From: Sphingobacterium yanglingense | Lineage (GTDB): Bacteria; Bacteroidota; Bacteroidia; Sphingobacteriales; Sphingobacteriaceae | DNA: 64,000 nucleotides | Assembly: GCF_004363245.1 (NCBI RefSeq) | Contig: NZ_SNYV01000019.1 | Coordinates: 213,880-277,879, forward strand | Direction of reading: 5' to 3' | In this document: positions 15,019 through 25,007 of the stretch, piece after piece | Position numbering within the stretch: position 1 is the stretch's first letter | Layout: every line of letters starts with the position of its first letter | Notes under the pieces: generated by a model | Database searches by the model: none | Seen by the model: the letters and a program-made list of their open reading frames with translations, nothing else | What the model was told of the DNA's origin: nothing | Translations under genes and position numbers: made by a program

Positions 15019-16206
15019 ATGATAAACCAAAAAATAAAAGATTTATTGGAAAAACACCTTTCAGATGGATTGAATACGGTAGAAAGGGAAGAGCTGATGG
15101 TTATGTTGGATTACCTGTCGGACGATGAGGTAGCGATGCTCTTGAATGGTATCGAAACTCCGGACTTGTATACAGCAGAAATTCCGGAAGAGGAAATATC
15201 GTATCGCTTGGACAGAATCAGAGATGAGTTATTCGAACGGGATAAAGTAAAGGAACTGAAGGAGTACCGTGCACAACCTGTGTGGAAACGTGTGTCTAAG
15301 ATCGCAGTAGCAGCTTGTCTCTGTGTTGCTATGGGATGGGGGCTATACCAGTGGAGATGGCTGCCGAAGGAGGAGGATCTTATGGTAATCGAAACTAGGG
15401 ATATTGACCCGGCAGAACCTGTGGCATTGATCACTCTGGGTACGGGTGAAACTATCCGGGTGGATTCGACAGAGGTGGGTCTGATATACAGTAAAAATGG
15501 ATTGAATGTCTATAAGGATGAAGATGGACAGATTATCTACAAGGATAGTACGGGTACAGAAGATATACCAAGCTACCTGACAATACATACACCGAAGGGA
15601 GGCTTTACGAAGATAAAATTAGATGATGGTACACTGGTCAAGCTAAATGCGGCTTCTTCTATACGATATCCGACTAGTTTTAAATCGGATAAACGGGATG
15701 TATTTGTCGAAGGAGAGGCTTTTTTTGAGGTGCAACCGGACAAGGATAGACCATTTAGGGTGCATTCCCAAAAACAGATTATCGAGGTATTGGGAACTTC
15801 GTTCAACTTGATATCCCGAGAGAAATATGCGAAGACCACATTGATAGAAGGAAGGGTAAAGATTGTGGCAGAAGGTAAAGATTATTTCCTGAAGCCTGGA
15901 CAACAGGCATTGGTGGCAGATGAGGTGGAGATTACAGATGTCCATACGGCCAGTTCTGTGGCCTGGAAGAACGAAAAGTTTGTATTTGATAATAGTTCTT
16001 TTAAAGAGATACTACGCGAGGTAGAGAACTGGTATGACGTACAGATGGTGTTTTTTGATCAGGGTCTGGACGATTTGCAGTTGTCGGGGACGGTATCCAG
16101 AAATGTGAAATTGTCTGAACTATTAAAAGTTATAGAGATAAACAGCAATTATAAATTTGAAATTAAAGAAAGGAGGGTTCTTGTAAGACGCGCAGCAGCG
16201 AGGTAG
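15019..16206 (+). CDS. FecR-family anti-sigma factor (locus 1)
   Basis: A 395-residue single-pass membrane protein. A cytosolic N-terminal part (about 1-90) binds sigma. A TM helix near 95-113 (IAVAACLCVAMGWGLY) follows, then the periplasmic FecR domain (TPKGGFTKIKLDDGTLVKLN near 190-210) and a C-terminal DUF4974-type domain (NSSFKEILREVENWYDVQM near 330). It relays the substrate signal from the STN domain of the SusC-like transducer at 16348 to the divergent sigma factor. Separated from susC by a 141-base gap with a hairpin at 16219-16244. Confidence 0.93.
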   Translation: MINQKIKDLLEKHLSDGLNTVEREELMVMLDYLSDDEVAMLLNGIETPDLYTAEIPEEEISYRLDRIRDELFERDKVKELKEYRAQPVWKRVSKIAVAACLCVAMGWGLYQWRWLPKEEDLMVIETRDIDPAEPVALITLGTGETIRVDSTEVGLIYSKNGLNVYKDEDGQIIYKDSTGTEDIPSYLTIHTPKGGFTKIKLDDGTLVKLNAASSIRYPTSFKSDKRDVFVEGEAFFEVQPDKDRPFRVHSQKQIIEVLGTSFNLISREKYAKTTLIEGRVKIVAEGKDYFLKPGQQALVADEVEITDVHTASSVAWKNEKFVFDNSSFKEILREVENWYDVQMVFFDQGLDDLQLSGTVSRNVKLSELLKVIEINSNYKFEIKERRVLVRRAAAR

Positions 16207-16218
16207 TAAAAAAACAGA

Positions 16219-16244
16219 ACTGGAGGTGTTCCAGCACCCCCAGT
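16219..16244 (+). promoter_or_regulatory. 26-nt hairpin between fecR and susC (shared with locus 4)
   Basis: Ten-base arms ACTGGAGGTG and CACCCCCAGT enclose the 6-base loop TTCCAG, with one A-C mismatch at arm position 6. It starts 12 bases after the fecR stop and is followed by AGACGG, not by a T-tract, so it is not a standard terminator. The same layout occurs on the minus strand at 45898-45923 in locus 4. Confidence 0.7.
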
Positions 16245-16347
16245 AGACGGTTTAAAAACGTTGAATGACTAATTACAAATTTTTTTAACCAGTACAAATA
16301 TAAGGAATGTATGTATAACTCCTTATAGATGTGCTTAAATCACAATT

Positions 16348-19300
16348 ATGAAAAGACGAAAAGTGATGGTGTCCGCCTATGAATCTGAGGATAGGCAAAG
16401 GATCATGTTCGCTCTAAGTTATCCTACACTTTTAGCAATGAAATTAACTACAATACTTGTGTTCTTGTTTTGTATCCAGGCCTCTGCTAGCAGTTTTGGA
16501 CAACAGGTGACACTTCATCTCAAAAAACAACGGCTACAAACGGCTCTGAATGAAATTCAGAAGCAGACGGGCTATAGCTTTTTGATGAACTCGAGCCATT
16601 TTAACAACGCCAAACCGGTAACGATCGAGGCAAATAAAATGGAAATAAGAAAGGTGCTCGACGAGATATTTGCCGATCAGCCGTTCAACTATATTATTTC
16701 GGACCGTATAATTACAGTAAATCCGGCCTCATTGAGAGATGAGGAGGTAATCCAACAGGAGATAAAGGGAAAGGTGGTCGATGTGAATGGGAAAGGAATT
16801 GCTGGTGTTACTGTGGCTGCGGCTGATGGAAGTAAAGCGACGAATACAGATGCCGAAGGAAGATTTACAATTGCTGTAAATAAGGGCGTTACGTTGCGGT
16901 TTTCGTTGATAGGGCATAAAATGGTCACCAAAACTGCTACGGAAGGGGTGGTCGTGACTATGTTGCTGGACGATAAGGACATTGATGAAGTTGTTGTAAC
17001 AGGCTTTCAACGGATCAATAAAGAGAAGTTCACTGGCTCAGTGAGTGCTGTGGACAAGAAAAATATAGACCGGTCAGGAGCAATTGATGTGTCCAGGATG
17101 TTACAGGGGGCTGCTGCAGGGGTGTCCGTGCAGAATACTTCGGGTACGTTTGGAGCTACACCCAAAATCCGGATCAGGGGTAACTCCTCTATCTCGGCCA
17201 ATCAGGAACCGCTATATGTTATAAATGGTGTGGTGATTACTTCGCCGTCTAATGTAGCGGTGAATCAATTATATAGTGGTGACCCGGCTTCGGTATTAGG
17301 ATCAGCAATAGCCGGATTGAATGCACAGGATATAGAAGATATACAGATACTAAAAGATGGTGCAGCGACGGCATTGTATGGTACACGTGCGGCTAATGGG
17401 GTGATTTCGATTACTACTAAGAAGGGCTCGTATAACAGTAAAAATGTGAATCTAAGTACAGCGCTTTCCGTAGGACTGAAACCTAATGTTGGAGAATTTA
17501 ACTTAATGAATTCGGGACAGGAAATGCAGCTCTATAAGGAGATGTATGATCGTGGGTATTTATCAAATGCCAATTGGCCAACTTTTACGGGTGCTTTTAC
17601 AGAAACCTATAGACAACTGGCATTAAGGAATATTGATCTGGATGGAGCTTATGCAGAGCTTAATAGATCGGCCAGAGCAAATACAGACTGGTTTGATGTG
17701 CTGTTCCGTAATAATCTAGTGCAGGAGCATAATCTATCTTTTTCGGGAGGAAGTGATAAGCATACCTACTATGTATCAGGGAGTATGGCTGACGATAATG
17801 GGCAGGCTGTCGGATTTGGGACGAAAAGATATACAGCAGATATGCGTACTACGCTAAATGTGACCTCTAAGCTGGATTTGGATATTAATCTGAATTGGAG
17901 TTCGCGGAGTCAGTCTACTCCAGGTACAAATGAGTCTAAAGCATTAGCAACCAGCAATTTTTTTGAAGTAACACGGGAGTTTGAGATAAACCCGTTTCTC
18001 TATGCTATGAATACGAGCCGGGCGAAATATCCTTATAATCCGGATGGATCGTACCGATATTATCTAGAGAACCTGGCACCTTTTAATATTGTGGAAGAGC
18101 TTAACGAGAATTTTAATGATATTAAAGCGCAGGAAATACGGGCTATCGTAAAGCCAACCTATAAAATTACGAAAAACATTACCTATAGCGGAACATTTGC
18201 TGTCCGCAAGAATGTAAATCAGATAAGTCATATCGTAACCGAACGCTCGAATATGGCAAATGCCTACAGGGTAGATTATAATGATGTATTACGGGATCAG
18301 AACGCGCTGTTGTATAGAGATCCGAATGACCCATTTGGCTATAAGGAGACCATCCTCTCGGAGGGAGGATTTCGGTATTTATGGAATAATACCCAGTCCT
18401 TTTGGAGTGTACGTAATCAGCTAGCCTATAATCAAGAAATCGGTGATCATAAAATTGACTTTTTGGTAGGGTCGGAGATTGAAAAGACCTATGTGGATAG
18501 GGTGTACTCAAAAGCTTACGGCTATATGTACTATGGTGGAAGAATAGCATCTCCCTCAAAGATGGCCATGATCTATGCGATTAACAAGGACGATCCAACG
18601 TATGTAGAGCATTTTCAGGATAGGAGAAACGTCGGTTTCTATGCAAACCTACAATACACATTCAAAAACCGCTATAATTTTGATGTCTCGGGCCGTCAGG
18701 ATGGTAGTAATATGTTTGGACGTATGCAAAGAAGTAAATTCTTGCCTAACTACGGCTTGGGATTTGCCTGGAATATAGACAGAGAGCCGTTTTTTGAGAA
18801 GATCAATACGAACAGAACGATTGACTACTTGAAGTTTCGGGTAAGTCATGCGTTGCGCGGAAATAGTTTTGAAACATCACCAATGCTGGATGCATCAATT
18901 TTTAACTTGCCAAGATTGGACCCGTCAAATAATGCAAAAGGAATCAGCATACTCGCACCGGAATTGCATAACCTGGCTTGGGAGAAGGACTATACGACCA
19001 ACTTTGGACTGGATATTTCTCTGTTAAATCGCTTGACGCTAGCAGCAGAATACTATACAAGAAAGAATAAGGATCTGGTAGTGCCGTTTAACATTGCGCA
19101 GGAAGATGGTTTTACATCCAAACGGATCAACTTTGGATCGATGACCAACAAAGGGATCGATCTAACGCTGGGCTATAATAATGTCCTAAATAAACAGGAA
19201 TTCAAGTGGGATGTCAACCTAATCTACGGCTATGTAAAGAATAAGCTTATTGATGGCGAATTGCAATCAGCGATGCTGGGAGAGATCACAAACCCATTGG

Positions 19301-19983
19301 GCTACCCATTGACAGGATATCCTAAGGAAGGGCTATACGGGTATAATTTTGCAGGGTTGAATAAGGAAGGTAGACCAATGTTTAACGGTGAAAATGGCCC
19401 AGAAAATGGAATCATGAAGTCATCAAGGGATAGATCGTTGATTTCTTATTTAGGGACACGGCAGCCGACAGGTACAGGGTCGATCGCTAACTCTTTCCAA
19501 TATAAAGGAATCGAACTCCGCGTATTCCTGACTTATTCCTATGGACATAAGGTGTTTACTACGCCAATTGCGCAACAGACGTATAATGACTCTGGATCGA
19601 AATCAGGTGACCTGAATTATAGATGGCAGACAATAGGTGATGAGAATTATACGAATATACCTGGATTGCTAAGTACCATACAGCGGAAATACCTGGAATC
19701 AGTAGGGTTTGGGGATGAACAGGCGTACAATAGATCTGATTTTCGGGCGGTAGATGCAAGTAATCTGCGGATCAGTGAAATCCTATTGGCTTATGATCTT
19801 GGAGGGGTGTTAAAAAGGCAGTACCCATTTGTAAAGAATGCCCGGGTGATGCTTTCGGCAAATAATATTTATTACTGGACAAGTGGTAAGTTAAGAGGAG
19901 TAGATCCGGATTTATACCTGAGCGGTGGTACGGCATTGCCTAATCCGAGATCGTATACAATGCGTTTAATTTTTGGATTTTAG
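16348..19983 (+). CDS. SusC/RagA TonB-dependent outer-membrane transporter with STN signalling domain (locus 1)
   Basis: A 1211-residue TonB-linked porin. After a long N-terminus and signal peptide (cleavage likely after Ser-Phe-Gly near residue 51, leaving Gln first) come an STN domain (about 55-120), a carboxypeptidase-regulatory-like domain (about 138-215), a plug (EVVVTGFQ, then RIRGNSSIS and DGAATALYGTRAANGVI), and the 22-strand barrel ending in Phe. STN contacts FecR, so this protein both imports and signals. Together with the SusD-like lipoprotein 11 bases downstream it forms the import complex. No glycan enzyme accompanies it; the co-encoded metallopeptidase favours peptide or metal-ligand import. 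Confidence 0.93.
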   Translation: MKRRKVMVSAYESEDRQRIMFALSYPTLLAMKLTTILVFLFCIQASASSFGQQVTLHLKKQRLQTALNEIQKQTGYSFLMNSSHFNNAKPVTIEANKMEIRKVLDEIFADQPFNYIISDRIITVNPASLRDEEVIQQEIKGKVVDVNGKGIAGVTVAAADGSKATNTDAEGRFTIAVNKGVTLRFSLIGHKMVTKTATEGVVVTMLLDDKDIDEVVVTGFQRINKEKFTGSVSAVDKKNIDRSGAIDVSRMLQGAAAGVSVQNTSGTFGATPKIRIRGNSSISANQEPLYVINGVVITSPSNVAVNQLYSGDPASVLGSAIAGLNAQDIEDIQILKDGAATALYGTRAANGVISITTKKGSYNSKNVNLSTALSVGLKPNVGEFNLMNSGQEMQLYKEMYDRGYLSNANWPTFTGAFTETYRQLALRNIDLDGAYAELNRSARANTDWFDVLFRNNLVQEHNLSFSGGSDKHTYYVSGSMADDNGQAVGFGTKRYTADMRTTLNVTSKLDLDINLNWSSRSQSTPGTNESKALATSNFFEVTREFEINPFLYAMNTSRAKYPYNPDGSYRYYLENLAPFNIVEELNENFNDIKAQEIRAIVKPTYKITKNITYSGTFAVRKNVNQISHIVTERSNMANAYRVDYNDVLRDQNALLYRDPNDPFGYKETILSEGGFRYLWNNTQSFWSVRNQLAYNQEIGDHKIDFLVGSEIEKTYVDRVYSKAYGYMYYGGRIASPSKMAMIYAINKDDPTYVEHFQDRRNVGFYANLQYTFKNRYNFDVSGRQDGSNMFGRMQRSKFLPNYGLGFAWNIDREPFFEKINTNRTIDYLKFRVSHALRGNSFETSPMLDASIFNLPRLDPSNNAKGISILAPELHNLAWEKDYTTNFGLDISLLNRLTLAAEYYTRKNKDLVVPFNIAQEDGFTSKRINFGSMTNKGIDLTLGYNNVLNKQEFKWDVNLIYGYVKNKLIDGELQSAMLGEITNPLGYPLTGYPKEGLYGYNFAGLNKEGRPMFNGENGPENGIMKSSRDRSLISYLGTRQPTGTGSIANSFQYKGIELRVFLTYSYGHKVFTTPIAQQTYNDSGSKSGDLNYRWQTIGDENYTNIPGLLSTIQRKYLESVGFGDEQAYNRSDFRAVDASNLRISEILLAYDLGGVLKRQYPFVKNARVMLSANNIYYWTSGKLRGVDPDLYLSGGTALPNPRSYTMRLIFGF

Positions 19984-19994
19984 GAGGAAAGTAC

Positions 19995-21452
19995 ATGAAA
20001 AATTTTAATATAATTATACTATTTGTAATAGCGCTAGGCATGTTGAGTTCCTGTGAGAAATTTCTCGATGCGCCTTATGATAATCGGGTCGAACTCAATG
20101 ACGTCGCTGATATTGAGCTTTTGGTGACGAATGCTTATCCCATGCGGGCAGATCTATTTGCCGAAATCATGACGGATAACTTGCATCATTATGCTACCAC
20201 AATGCAGGCCAATAATGGACCGACCTATCTGCCATTATTCCGCTGGGAAGATGAGTTTTCGGATGCAGTAACAACAGCGACACCAACACATGCCTATTCG
20301 CATTATTATAAAAAGATATACGAAGCTAATCTAATTATCGAGTCGCTAGCAAGCGCTGACGGTGATGAACTACATAAGAATGCACTGCTAGGAGAAGCAT
20401 TGATATTAAGAGCATACGGCTATTTTTCATTGGTAAACCTATTCAGTATGCACTATAATGAAGCGAATAATGCGACAAACCTCGGGGTGCCGTTGATAAT
20501 AGAGGTTCCAAAAGAAAATAGAGGACTGTACAACAGGGCGTCTGTAAAGGAGGTGTATGAGCAGATTGATAAAGATGTAGAGGAAGGGCTGGCTTTGATG
20601 AAGAAAGGGGTGTCATTCGTGTCACGTAGTCCATATCGCTTTAATATAACCAGTGTGCATGCTTTTATGTCGAGAATAAACCTATATAAAGGTAAGTGGG
20701 AAGAAGCAGCAAAGTATGCGGATCTCGTGGTGGAAGAAAAAGGGGTAACAGTACGTAAGATGGCTGAGGATGTAGCACGGAAGATAAATACGACTGAACA
20801 ATACTGGGCGCAGGAGATTATGAATCCAACTATACACCCCAATTTGTTGTTGGTCAATCAGGTGACATCGACTTTTTTGTGCCGTCCTTTTGGTTATCGT
20901 TTGGGAGGATTTTACATCGCGCATGACCTTTTTTACACAACACCGGCTACGGATTATCGTAAAGATCATTTTAGTGCCGGAGGGACGGTAATTGATAGTG
21001 TGGCTCTTCCGGTAAAGTATGGTAACCAACCGAATAATCCGAATGCACTACAGGTGAGGTATGATTGTTTTACGATGGAGGAGGTATTGCTGAATCGTGC
21101 TGAGGCAAATCTGCGTAAAGCAAATCCAGATATAGCAAAAGCGATGTCGGATGTAGAAGCTATCCGTAAGGAACGGTTTTCTGCGACTAACTACAGGACA
21201 TTACCAACGCCGACAAATGTAGAAAATGCATTAACTACACTGATAAAGGAGAGAAGATTAGAACTATTGGGACAGGGATATCGTTGGTATGATATCAAGC
21301 GGTTAGGAATTGAGGTGGAACATCGGATGAACCGCACAGATGGAAAGACCGCTGTGATATTAAAACCAAATGATAAAAGGACAGCAATACAGATTCCTTT
21401 ACAAGCACGTGTAGGCAACCCGTTGTTGGACGATCAGTTAAACCCTAGATAA
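19995..21452 (+). CDS. SusD/RagB-family surface lipoprotein (locus 1)
   Basis: A 485-residue lipoprotein with lipobox LSSC at residue 20. The helical TPR-like body typical of SusD includes YEANLIIESL and a RAYGYFSLVNLFSM stretch near 140. The C-terminal motif RRLELLGQGYRWYDIKRLG is the conserved SusD_RagB ending. It caps the SusC barrel at the cell surface and binds the substrate. Encoded 11 bases after susC and 1 base before the metallopeptidase gene, so clearly one operon. Confidence 0.92.
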   Translation: MKNFNIIILFVIALGMLSSCEKFLDAPYDNRVELNDVADIELLVTNAYPMRADLFAEIMTDNLHHYATTMQANNGPTYLPLFRWEDEFSDAVTTATPTHAYSHYYKKIYEANLIIESLASADGDELHKNALLGEALILRAYGYFSLVNLFSMHYNEANNATNLGVPLIIEVPKENRGLYNRASVKEVYEQIDKDVEEGLALMKKGVSFVSRSPYRFNITSVHAFMSRINLYKGKWEEAAKYADLVVEEKGVTVRKMAEDVARKINTTEQYWAQEIMNPTIHPNLLLVNQVTSTFLCRPFGYRLGGFYIAHDLFYTTPATDYRKDHFSAGGTVIDSVALPVKYGNQPNNPNALQVRYDCFTMEEVLLNRAEANLRKANPDIAKAMSDVEAIRKERFSATNYRTLPTPTNVENALTTLIKERRLELLGQGYRWYDIKRLGIEVEHRMNRTDGKTAVILKPNDKRTAIQIPLQARVGNPLLDDQLNPR

Positions 21453-21453
21453 T

Positions 21454-22329
21454 ATGAATATGAGAGTAAATATTTTTTTAATAGCATTGGTTCTTGCCTT
21501 TGTAGGCTGTAAAAAGGACAATTATCCATTGGGTGAGATCGATGAAACGGTTGATTACTTTTCAAAAAAACAGGTCAAACCAAAATCTCAATGGAATGAA
21601 CTCGATTATTTATGTGATTCGATTCAAAAGGCGTATGGAGTAGAGATAATCTATGAATATACACCTCGTATTATAGAGGGTACTACTTTCTTTATGCCGC
21701 CTCAATATGATAAGGCGTTGCCCTATACCCGGGTGATGTTGGATAAAATGTGGCTGAAACCTATTAAAGAACTGTATCCAAAGTTCTTTAAGGAGCAGAC
21801 TCCAATCGAATTCATATTGGCAGGTGGATTTGTACATTTTAATGATCCTACAACGACGGCTGGTGCAGCAGGAGCCGGTATGAATGGACAGTATTATCGG
21901 CTAGGTATGGGAGGGGTGAATAACTTTTCGCTGAATAAAAATTGGCTATGGGATCATATCGTCACGCTTTATCATGAGCATGCTCATCAGATAGATCATA
22001 AATACGGACGAAGTGAGCGATTCGATCGCGTTTCTCAGGGAAGATATTACGGGATACCAGGATATGCTTATGTAACTACCCAAGAGGCTAGAGCTGATGG
22101 CTTTTGGACGGGGTATGGAGGATATGCGCCCGAAGAGGATTTTGCTACGACAGTGGAGTATATGTTAAGACTGCCCAAGGCAGCACATAAAGCGGAGATC
22201 GAAAAAAGTAAAAGTGCAGCTCTCGAAACCAAATATAAAATGCTGCACCAACGTTATCTGGATATGGGGGTAGATCTGCATGAACTGCAGGTGGTGCTCG
22301 ATTCGGTGGCAAGAAAAGTGAATTATTAA
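21454..22329 (+). CDS. Mx1-type putative zinc-binding metallopeptidase, lipoprotein
   Basis: A 291-residue lipoprotein (VGCKKDNYP around residue 19). A zinc motif HEHAH (HExxH form) lies at residues 174-178 and is followed by a conserved EARADGFW stretch that could give the third ligand. The architecture fits the Peptidase_Mx1 family that accompanies some SusCD pairs. The mature N-terminus carries Lys-Lys-Asp directly after the lipid Cys, compatible with surface display. Likely cleaves or captures a proteinaceous ligand for the SusCD pair; activity is not demonstrated for most members. Confidence 0.85.
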   Translation: MNMRVNIFLIALVLAFVGCKKDNYPLGEIDETVDYFSKKQVKPKSQWNELDYLCDSIQKAYGVEIIYEYTPRIIEGTTFFMPPQYDKALPYTRVMLDKMWLKPIKELYPKFFKEQTPIEFILAGGFVHFNDPTTTAGAAGAGMNGQYYRLGMGGVNNFSLNKNWLWDHIVTLYHEHAHQIDHKYGRSERFDRVSQGRYYGIPGYAYVTTQEARADGFWTGYGGYAPEEDFATTVEYMLRLPKAAHKAEIEKSKSAALETKYKMLHQRYLDMGVDLHELQVVLDSVARKVNY

Positions 22330-22348
22330 TAGAGTTAGCATAAGTAAT

Positions 22349-23359
22349 ATGAAAGAGATTATAAAATTTTTAGTTCTAGGTCTTATAGCTACTGTATTCT
22401 ATAGCTGTGAGAAAGACAATATCACAAATACCTACTTTGAGGAGCATCCAGGGCGGATGGATAAAATTGCAGAAGAATTAAAGTCTACACTGGCTTCAGC
22501 GCCGGAAGGCTGGGTGATGATGGTTAAAACAGGGTTGAATTCTCAGGTGTATACACCTGTTGTATTGAAGTTTGATACGCTGAAGAATAGAGTTTTTGTA
22601 AAAACAGTCTATGGAGAGACTGCTGATACAGAATCGTATTTTCGGATAGCCAATGGAACGGGGGCTCCGCAGTTAATTTTTACCACAGGGTCTATTATGT
22701 CGACACTGTACCGTGTTGGAGCGCAGGCCTCGGATATTACGGATCATATATATAATGTGGTAAGTGTATCGGCCGATACGGTGGCTATAAGAGGATATCG
22801 TAGCGGTGCAGTGTATAAACCAGAAGGCGGGGTAGTTTATAAAATGTTTAAACGGCCCAAAGATTGGAAGTGGGCTGATGATGAGATCTACTTTGATATG
22901 TCTTCTGCCAAGTTTAGGACTAACGTGGAAGGTGTACGAGCAAAAATGGAAATTGAATACGTGAAGAATTCAGGTGAAAAGAAAAGCTTCGAAACAGAAT
23001 TTAATACTGTTCCTGATATGTACATGGTCAATATGCAAAGTGTGTTTCCATTTAGTACGCGTCAGAATATAGGCACAGGAGGATTTAAAACTCCATATTA
23101 TTTTTTCATGGAATTCCCTTATGCCGGAGATATTTATGACGTCTCTCCAGTTGTAGCAAATAATACCATTAGTTTCTATCCACAGTATGGGTGTACGACC
23201 AATCTTACCTATATGAATTACTTTATAAATGCTTATAATTTACATTACCTAGTCTGTAAAGATGTTGTCCGAACAGGAAATAATGTGAAAATGGATTTTG
23301 AGGCTTATGATAAACAGGGAAATGTTATTGTGAAGGCAACGTACAATAATTTAAGATAA
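22349..23359 (+). CDS. DUF4302-family lipoprotein
   Basis: A 336-residue lipoprotein (lipobox FYSC, then EKDN). The N-terminal pattern RMDKIAEELKSTLASAPEGW is characteristic of DUF4302 proteins, which commonly follow SusD and an Mx1 peptidase. The body is beta-rich with many aromatic residues. It is probably a surface ligand-binding accessory of the locus 1 importer. Encoded 19 bases after the peptidase gene. Function unknown. Confidence 0.8.
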   Translation: MKEIIKFLVLGLIATVFYSCEKDNITNTYFEEHPGRMDKIAEELKSTLASAPEGWVMMVKTGLNSQVYTPVVLKFDTLKNRVFVKTVYGETADTESYFRIANGTGAPQLIFTTGSIMSTLYRVGAQASDITDHIYNVVSVSADTVAIRGYRSGAVYKPEGGVVYKMFKRPKDWKWADDEIYFDMSSAKFRTNVEGVRAKMEIEYVKNSGEKKSFETEFNTVPDMYMVNMQSVFPFSTRQNIGTGGFKTPYYFFMEFPYAGDIYDVSPVVANNTISFYPQYGCTTNLTYMNYFINAYNLHYLVCKDVVRTGNNVKMDFEAYDKQGNVIVKATYNNLR

Positions 23360-23430
23360 CTTTTAGTATAAAATGTGTTGTGTTAGAGGGCTTGGTGATT
23401 TATTATCAAGTCCGCTTTTTAGAAGGTATT

Positions 23431-24261
23431 ATGCGATTATTTCAGATATTATTTATAGTTTTTTTTTGCGTTGCATGTGGTTTTGAGACTGAACAGAAGG
23501 GAGGAGATGTTCAGGATGTCGAATTACAGCTGATGAATCTCCCCGTAGATTCCTGTTCGTTGCGTATTAATCATATCATAACTGGTGAGGAGTTGTTTTT
23601 TAAGGAGGGGATAGATCTTTCTAAACCTATTATTCTTCACGGTCTAGAAGATGATATGTACATTGCTGTTTTTTCTTGGCCTCGAACACTGCTCTCTCAT
23701 CAGGTAGTTAGGAGTAAAGGCTTTGACAAGGAAAGTGATGAAGACTTGTTTCAATTGACTAAACCGTTGTACATCGATCGAGCGTATGGGACAGTTTATC
23801 GTATAGAAGTAGTGAATGAGGTGAGTGTCGAAGAATTGGAACGTAAAGGCGCATCGATATTGCAATTTAAAAATATAGCCTGCAAAGAATGTGATCTAGC
23901 AGACCGTTATTGGGAAGCATTCAGTGGGTTCTTTGACCGGAAAGCGAAATTGGTAGATAGTGCTAAACAGGAGTATTACAGCTATATCGATGCTAATAAT
24001 CTGCAAAAAGGAAATAAGGCCTTTTTGAATCTGGAGGAAATCAAAAATCATTTGACGAAGGATGAGGTGTTGGATACACGTATACAGGAACTTGTTGCTG
24101 CTAATCCAGAAAGTAAGATCTCTGCATTCTTTCTTTTTTATCAACTTTATAACCATCGTGAGTTTCAGAAATTCGAGAATACATTTGAGTTGTTGCAAGG
24201 CCAGGGCCAGAAGAGCAAATATTATAAGATGATAAAAAAGCAATATGATGAACTGCTGTAG
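23431..24261 (+). CDS. lipoprotein resembling the DUF4369 half of TlpA proteins, without a thioredoxin domain
   Basis: A 276-residue lipoprotein when started at the ATG at 23431, which gives a compact signal peptide and lipobox (FFCVAC); longer in-frame starts only add residues before it. The N-terminal beta-rich part (about 25-110) and the helical middle with VAANPESKISAFFLFYQL resemble the DUF4369-type front half of TlpA-like oxidoreductases such as 33313-34455. The protein ends where the thioredoxin fold would begin. One CxxC (CKEC) lies near residue 155 but not in a WCxxC context. Role unknown; family match is by eye. Confidence 0.6.
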   Translation: MRLFQILFIVFFCVACGFETEQKGGDVQDVELQLMNLPVDSCSLRINHIITGEELFFKEGIDLSKPIILHGLEDDMYIAVFSWPRTLLSHQVVRSKGFDKESDEDLFQLTKPLYIDRAYGTVYRIEVVNEVSVEELERKGASILQFKNIACKECDLADRYWEAFSGFFDRKAKLVDSAKQEYYSYIDANNLQKGNKAFLNLEEIKNHLTKDEVLDTRIQELVAANPESKISAFFLFYQLYNHREFQKFENTFELLQGQGQKSKYYKMIKKQYDELL

Positions 24262-24402
24262 GTAATATGTTTTTCCTTTTCTTAAATTGATTGATAACCA
24301 GTTTTCTAGTTGCTATTTGAGCGGTGTAACGAGATGTTCTATAAATTTTGATTATAGAATGGTCTAATAATTGTGTAGGTACCCGCATAAAAATATATAA
24401 CG

Positions 24403-24822
24403 ATGAAAAAATTTATGAAAAGAAACAGCTTCTTAGCTGTAATGTTTTTTGCCTGTGCTAGTTTAATATTTGCAAGCTGTAGTAAAGATGATGATAAGAC
24501 ACCATCTGGTATTGATGCCGCAATAGGTACTTATATTGGTAAAATAGAAGTGATTGGAGGTGCAGATTATTTCGATGCTATTATTAAGGTTTCTAAGGTT
24601 GACGACTCGCATATTAAGATTGAGGCAAAATCAGGTGAAAAATATTCAGGAGTTGCTGCTAAAACGATGAAAGTGTCGAACACACATAACATTTCGATTA
24701 ATACGCTCAATGAACCTAATGGTAGTTTTCTTTATAGTATAGATGATAAGACTGTAATCTTATTGACGGAACAGACCCAGAAAGACGAAATAATCTATAG
24801 TTTCAAAGGAACGAAACAATAG
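24403..24822 (+). CDS. small surface-type lipoprotein of unknown function
   Basis: A 139-residue lipoprotein with lipobox FASC near residue 26. The mature N-terminus Cys-Ser-Lys-Asp-Asp-Asp fits the Bacteroidota lipoprotein export signal for surface display. The rest is about 100 residues of alternating beta-strand pattern (GTYIGKIEVIGG, FDAIIKVSKV, HIKIEAKSG), suggesting a small beta-sandwich or barrel. Separated from the previous gene by 141 bases and followed by a strong terminator, so it ends locus 1 or forms its own unit. Family not recognised. Confidence 0.7.
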   Translation: MKKFMKRNSFLAVMFFACASLIFASCSKDDDKTPSGIDAAIGTYIGKIEVIGGADYFDAIIKVSKVDDSHIKIEAKSGEKYSGVAAKTMKVSNTHNISINTLNEPNGSFLYSIDDKTVILLTEQTQKDEIIYSFKGTKQ

Positions 24823-24864
24823 ATGATAAAGTAATAAATGATCCAGATTATGCTGGAATTGAAA

Positions 24865-24897
24865 AGGCGTCAGTGTAAAAACTGACGCCTGTTTTTT
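24865..24897 (+). terminator. intrinsic terminator at the end of locus 1
   Basis: Perfect 10-bp arms AGGCGTCAGT and ACTGACGCCT around GTAAAA, followed by TTTTTT at 24892-24897. Confidence 0.9.
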
Positions 24898-24978
24898 GTG
24901 TAAAGTAGTATTAATTATTTGTCGGAAAGCTTCATTAAAATACCATTTCAATTTAATATTAGCTTAATGCGAGGGGCC

Positions 24979-24986
24979 TATTTTTG
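24979..24986 (+). promoter_or_regulatory. -7 promoter box for the PHP-susCD operon
   Basis: TATTTTTG matches TAnnTTTG exactly and lies 21 bases before the ATG at 25008. No clear TTTG -33 element is present at the usual distance. It supports the 25008 start over an in-frame start at 24984, which would overlap the box. Confidence 0.5.
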
Positions 24987-25007
24987 TGCCAAAATCTACA
25001 AGATACT

